Source of the DNA: Desulfobacterales bacterium CG23_combo_of_CG06-09_8_20_14_all_51_8
GTDB lineage: Bacteria > Desulfobacterota > Desulfobacteria > Desulfobacterales > Desulfosalsimonadaceae
Assembly (NCBI GenBank): GCA_002772195.1
Contig: PCSG01000311.1
Location: 932-7,520 of the forward strand
Direction: 5' to 3'
DNA: 6,589 bases
Made by a program: the position numbers and the translations under genes. Positions 6,554 to 6,589 of this stretch are shown one piece after another. The notes beneath the pieces are model-generated. The model searched no databases, had not been told where the DNA came from, and saw only the letters and a program-made list of their open reading frames with translations. Numbering within the stretch: position 1 is the stretch's first letter; every line of letters begins with the position of its first letter.

Positions 6554-6589
6554 TCAAGCATCATTTGTCTTTTTTGAAGATCAAGCTCT
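6532..6589 (-). CDS. Possible C-terminal tail of an upstream gene (partial)
   Basis: One minus-strand frame is open from the window edge to a TAA at 6534-6532 and encodes ELDLQKRQMMLDLSLKKR. The other two frames hit stops in this stretch. The stop falls 10 nt before the ATPase start, the same spacing as between the ATPase gene and pglZ, which suits a tightly packed operon. Eighteen residues are too few to name the protein. By BREX-1 gene order pglX or an accessory gene would be expected here, but nothing in the peptide shows that. The alternative is non-coding leader sequence. Confidence 0.4.
   Translation of the reverse strand, partial: ELDLQKRQMMLDLSLKKR

Overview
The window holds the 3' end of a type 1 BREX (bacteriophage exclusion) defence locus, read entirely from the minus strand. 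All convincing genes point the same way. In transcription order they are: a possible C-terminal tail of an upstream gene (6589-6532), an AAA_14/DUF4143 ATPase (6521-5223), the BREX phosphatase-like protein PglZ (5212-2594), the Lon-related AAA+ protein BrxL (2464-434), and the N-terminal half of a TesB-like acyl-CoA thioesterase (389 to beyond base 1). The core genes brxA, brxB, brxC and pglX are not in the window. If the system is complete they should lie upstream, beyond base 6589.

Base composition looks roughly balanced, and Shine-Dalgarno sites are recognisable before most genes. The gene style (AAA_14/DUF4143 ATPase, TesB-like thioesterase, intergenic CACCGCAAAG-type palindrome) fits a proteobacterium or a member of Desulfobacterota. 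That placement is a guess from style, not a demonstrated assignment.

Region by region: 1-389 is the partial thioesterase, and 390-433 is a 44-nt AT-rich spacer carrying its ribosome binding site. 434-2464 is brxL. 2465-2593 is a gap almost filled by a 100-bp imperfect palindrome (2492-2591) that begins 2 bp after the pglZ stop. 2594-5212 is pglZ, and a 10-nt gap separates it from the ATPase gene at 5223-6521. The last 68 bases may hold the end of another gene.

In known BREX-1 systems, PglZ works with the methyltransferase PglX and with BrxB/BrxC to mark host DNA and block phage replication, while BrxL is a DNA-binding AAA+ hexamer needed for phage exclusion. The three most notable points here are the DUF4143 ATPase gene immediately upstream of pglZ, where pglX commonly sits; the absence of both Lon-type catalytic residues in the BrxL protease-like domain; and the long palindrome between pglZ and brxL, which could separate their expression.
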